Shown: one piece after another, positions 48,430 through 48,778 of the stretch | Layout: each line of letters opens with the position of its first letter | Position numbering within the stretch: position 1 is the stretch's first letter | DNA from: WJKP01 sp964531215 | GTDB taxonomy: Bacteria > Patescibacteriota > Patescibacteriia > CAIXNZ01 | Reading direction: 5' to 3' | Assembly (NCBI GenBank): GCA_964531215.1 | Contig: CAZHFK010000001.1 | Span: forward strand, 1-48,778 | Length of the DNA stretch: 48,778 nucleotides | Program-made: the position numbers and the translations under genes | Notes under the pieces: model-generated | Databases searched by the model: none | The model's input: only the letters and a program-made list of their open reading frames with translations | What the model was told of the DNA's origin: nothing

Positions 48430-48457
48430 GGCGCGGAGCAGGGGTTCCACGCTACCC
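48430..48457 (-). repeat. REP-like hairpin 4 beside the RAYT fragment
   Basis: On the minus strand GTAGCG is followed by a TGGAAC..CCTGCTCC hairpin, directly abutting the transposase fragment. REP copies next to the transposase gene are expected for the RAYT system. Confidence 0.7.
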
Positions 48458-48718
48458 ATGGGAGGGCAGGGCCTAAACGAGGCTAAAAATAGCGTATTTG
48501 GCAGGCCGGGGTTTTATGACTTTAATATTTACACCAATAAAAAGTTTGAGGAAAAATTAAAATATATTCATGATAATCCCATTAAACACGGCTTAATCAA
48601 TGATATTTCGCAGTATAAATACTGCTCTTGGCGTAATTATGTCAGCTATAGGCGGACACGACGCTTTTGGCGGAAACAAGGTGATCATAGTGTTTTTAAA
48701 ATAGATATTTTATCTTAA
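48458..48718 (+). pseudogene. RAYT (REP-associated tyrosine transposase) C-terminal fragment
   Basis: 86 codons. From G-F-Y-D-F-N-I-Y-T-N-K-K-F-E-E-K-L it runs through the family signature Y-I-H-D-N-P-I-K-H-G-L to Y-C-S-W-R-N-Y, then N-D/D-H-S-V-F-K-I-D-like C-terminus. The N-terminal half with the HUH motif is absent. The segment V-S-Y-R-R-T-R-R-F-W-R-K-Q-G between W-R-N-Y and D-H-S-V-F looks inserted. The first ~18 codons do not resemble the family and may be replaced sequence. Not active by itself. Confidence 0.82.
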
Positions 48719-48725
48719 TTAAATT

Positions 48726-48778
48726 ATGAAAAAATTAATTTATTTTATTGTTATAATCTTAGTTTTGCTTTTATTACC
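48726..48778 (+). CDS. Start of a membrane or secreted protein (cut by window end)
   Basis: ATG at 48726 opens M-K-K-L-I-Y-F-I-V-I-I-L-V-L-L-L-L, a signal peptide or TM helix; the rest lies beyond the window. Confidence 0.55.
   Translation, partial: MKKLIYFIVIILVLLLL

Overview
The window reads as a chromosomal segment of a Candidate Phyla Radiation (Patescibacteria) bacterium, probably of the Parcubacteria group. The signs are AT-rich coding DNA, compact ribosomal genes (L20 and IF-3 with low-complexity tails), S-layer-like proteins with a recurring surface module, many small membrane proteins of unknown function, and several genes whose ATG lies 6-7 nt after a -10 box, which implies leaderless mRNAs. 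TGA, TAG and TAA all serve as ordinary stops, so this is code 11. The phylum call is inferred from gene content; no rRNA is present.

Layout. 1-9.1 kb: cell-surface and membrane genes (Gly-rich/Ig-like protein, LytR_C-domain protein, a secreted protein with the surface module, an MscS-related TM-helix protein), a four-helix-bundle protein, PEP synthase, two small genes with strong Shine-Dalgarno sites, lgt. 9.2-10.6 kb: pgi. 10.6-15.3 kb: an accessory, decaying stretch with tRNA-Asp, a GIY-YIG gene and a fragment of a second one, a P-loop kinase, GrpB, a broken MscS gene, two broken copies of a small coiled-coil gene, and roughly 98-bp repeats at gene boundaries. 15.1-18.1 kb, minus strand: a candidate structured RNA, then smpB, ssrA (tmRNA), infC, rpmI, rplT and a 56-residue membrane protein. 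18.2-22 kb: AI-2E-type permease, two unknown membrane proteins and an HtrA-like protein that has lost its catalytic residues.

22-38.3 kb is a polysaccharide locus: a Wzz-like chain-length protein on the left, then O-antigen ligase/polymerase, three GT4 glycosyltransferases and a methyltransferase on the right. Between the two halves (22.98-32.47 kb) sits the most unusual part of the window. It is a run of eight secreted, lipoprotein or membrane-anchored genes, visibly richer in GC than their neighbours. Seven have their own TTGACA-N17 promoter, long 5' UTR, AAAGGAGG-type ribosome site and hairpin terminator; the eighth is a nonsense-mutated, promoterless paralogue. Six of the eight appear to share one small beta-domain (a W-x-V-x-S segment, then V-N-G, then G-x-Y-x-F), present one to four times per protein. 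Two intergenic gaps carry a 27-bp dyad-symmetric repeat at an exact 43-bp period. I infer an undescribed, modular system of surface-exposed proteins inserted in the polysaccharide locus, together with a lipoprotein that looks like a TIM-barrel glycosidase.

38.4-48.8 kb: an excisionase-type HTH protein, a radical SAM/SPASM enzyme, an ECF sigma factor with what looks like its own autoregulatory promoter, a DUF5667-type membrane protein, and a 1194-residue S-layer-like protein preceded by a structured leader of about 415 nt. The right end holds four related long repeats, four REP-like hairpins, a truncated REP-associated tyrosine transposase (RAYT), an intact copy of the coiled-coil gene and a TPR protein.
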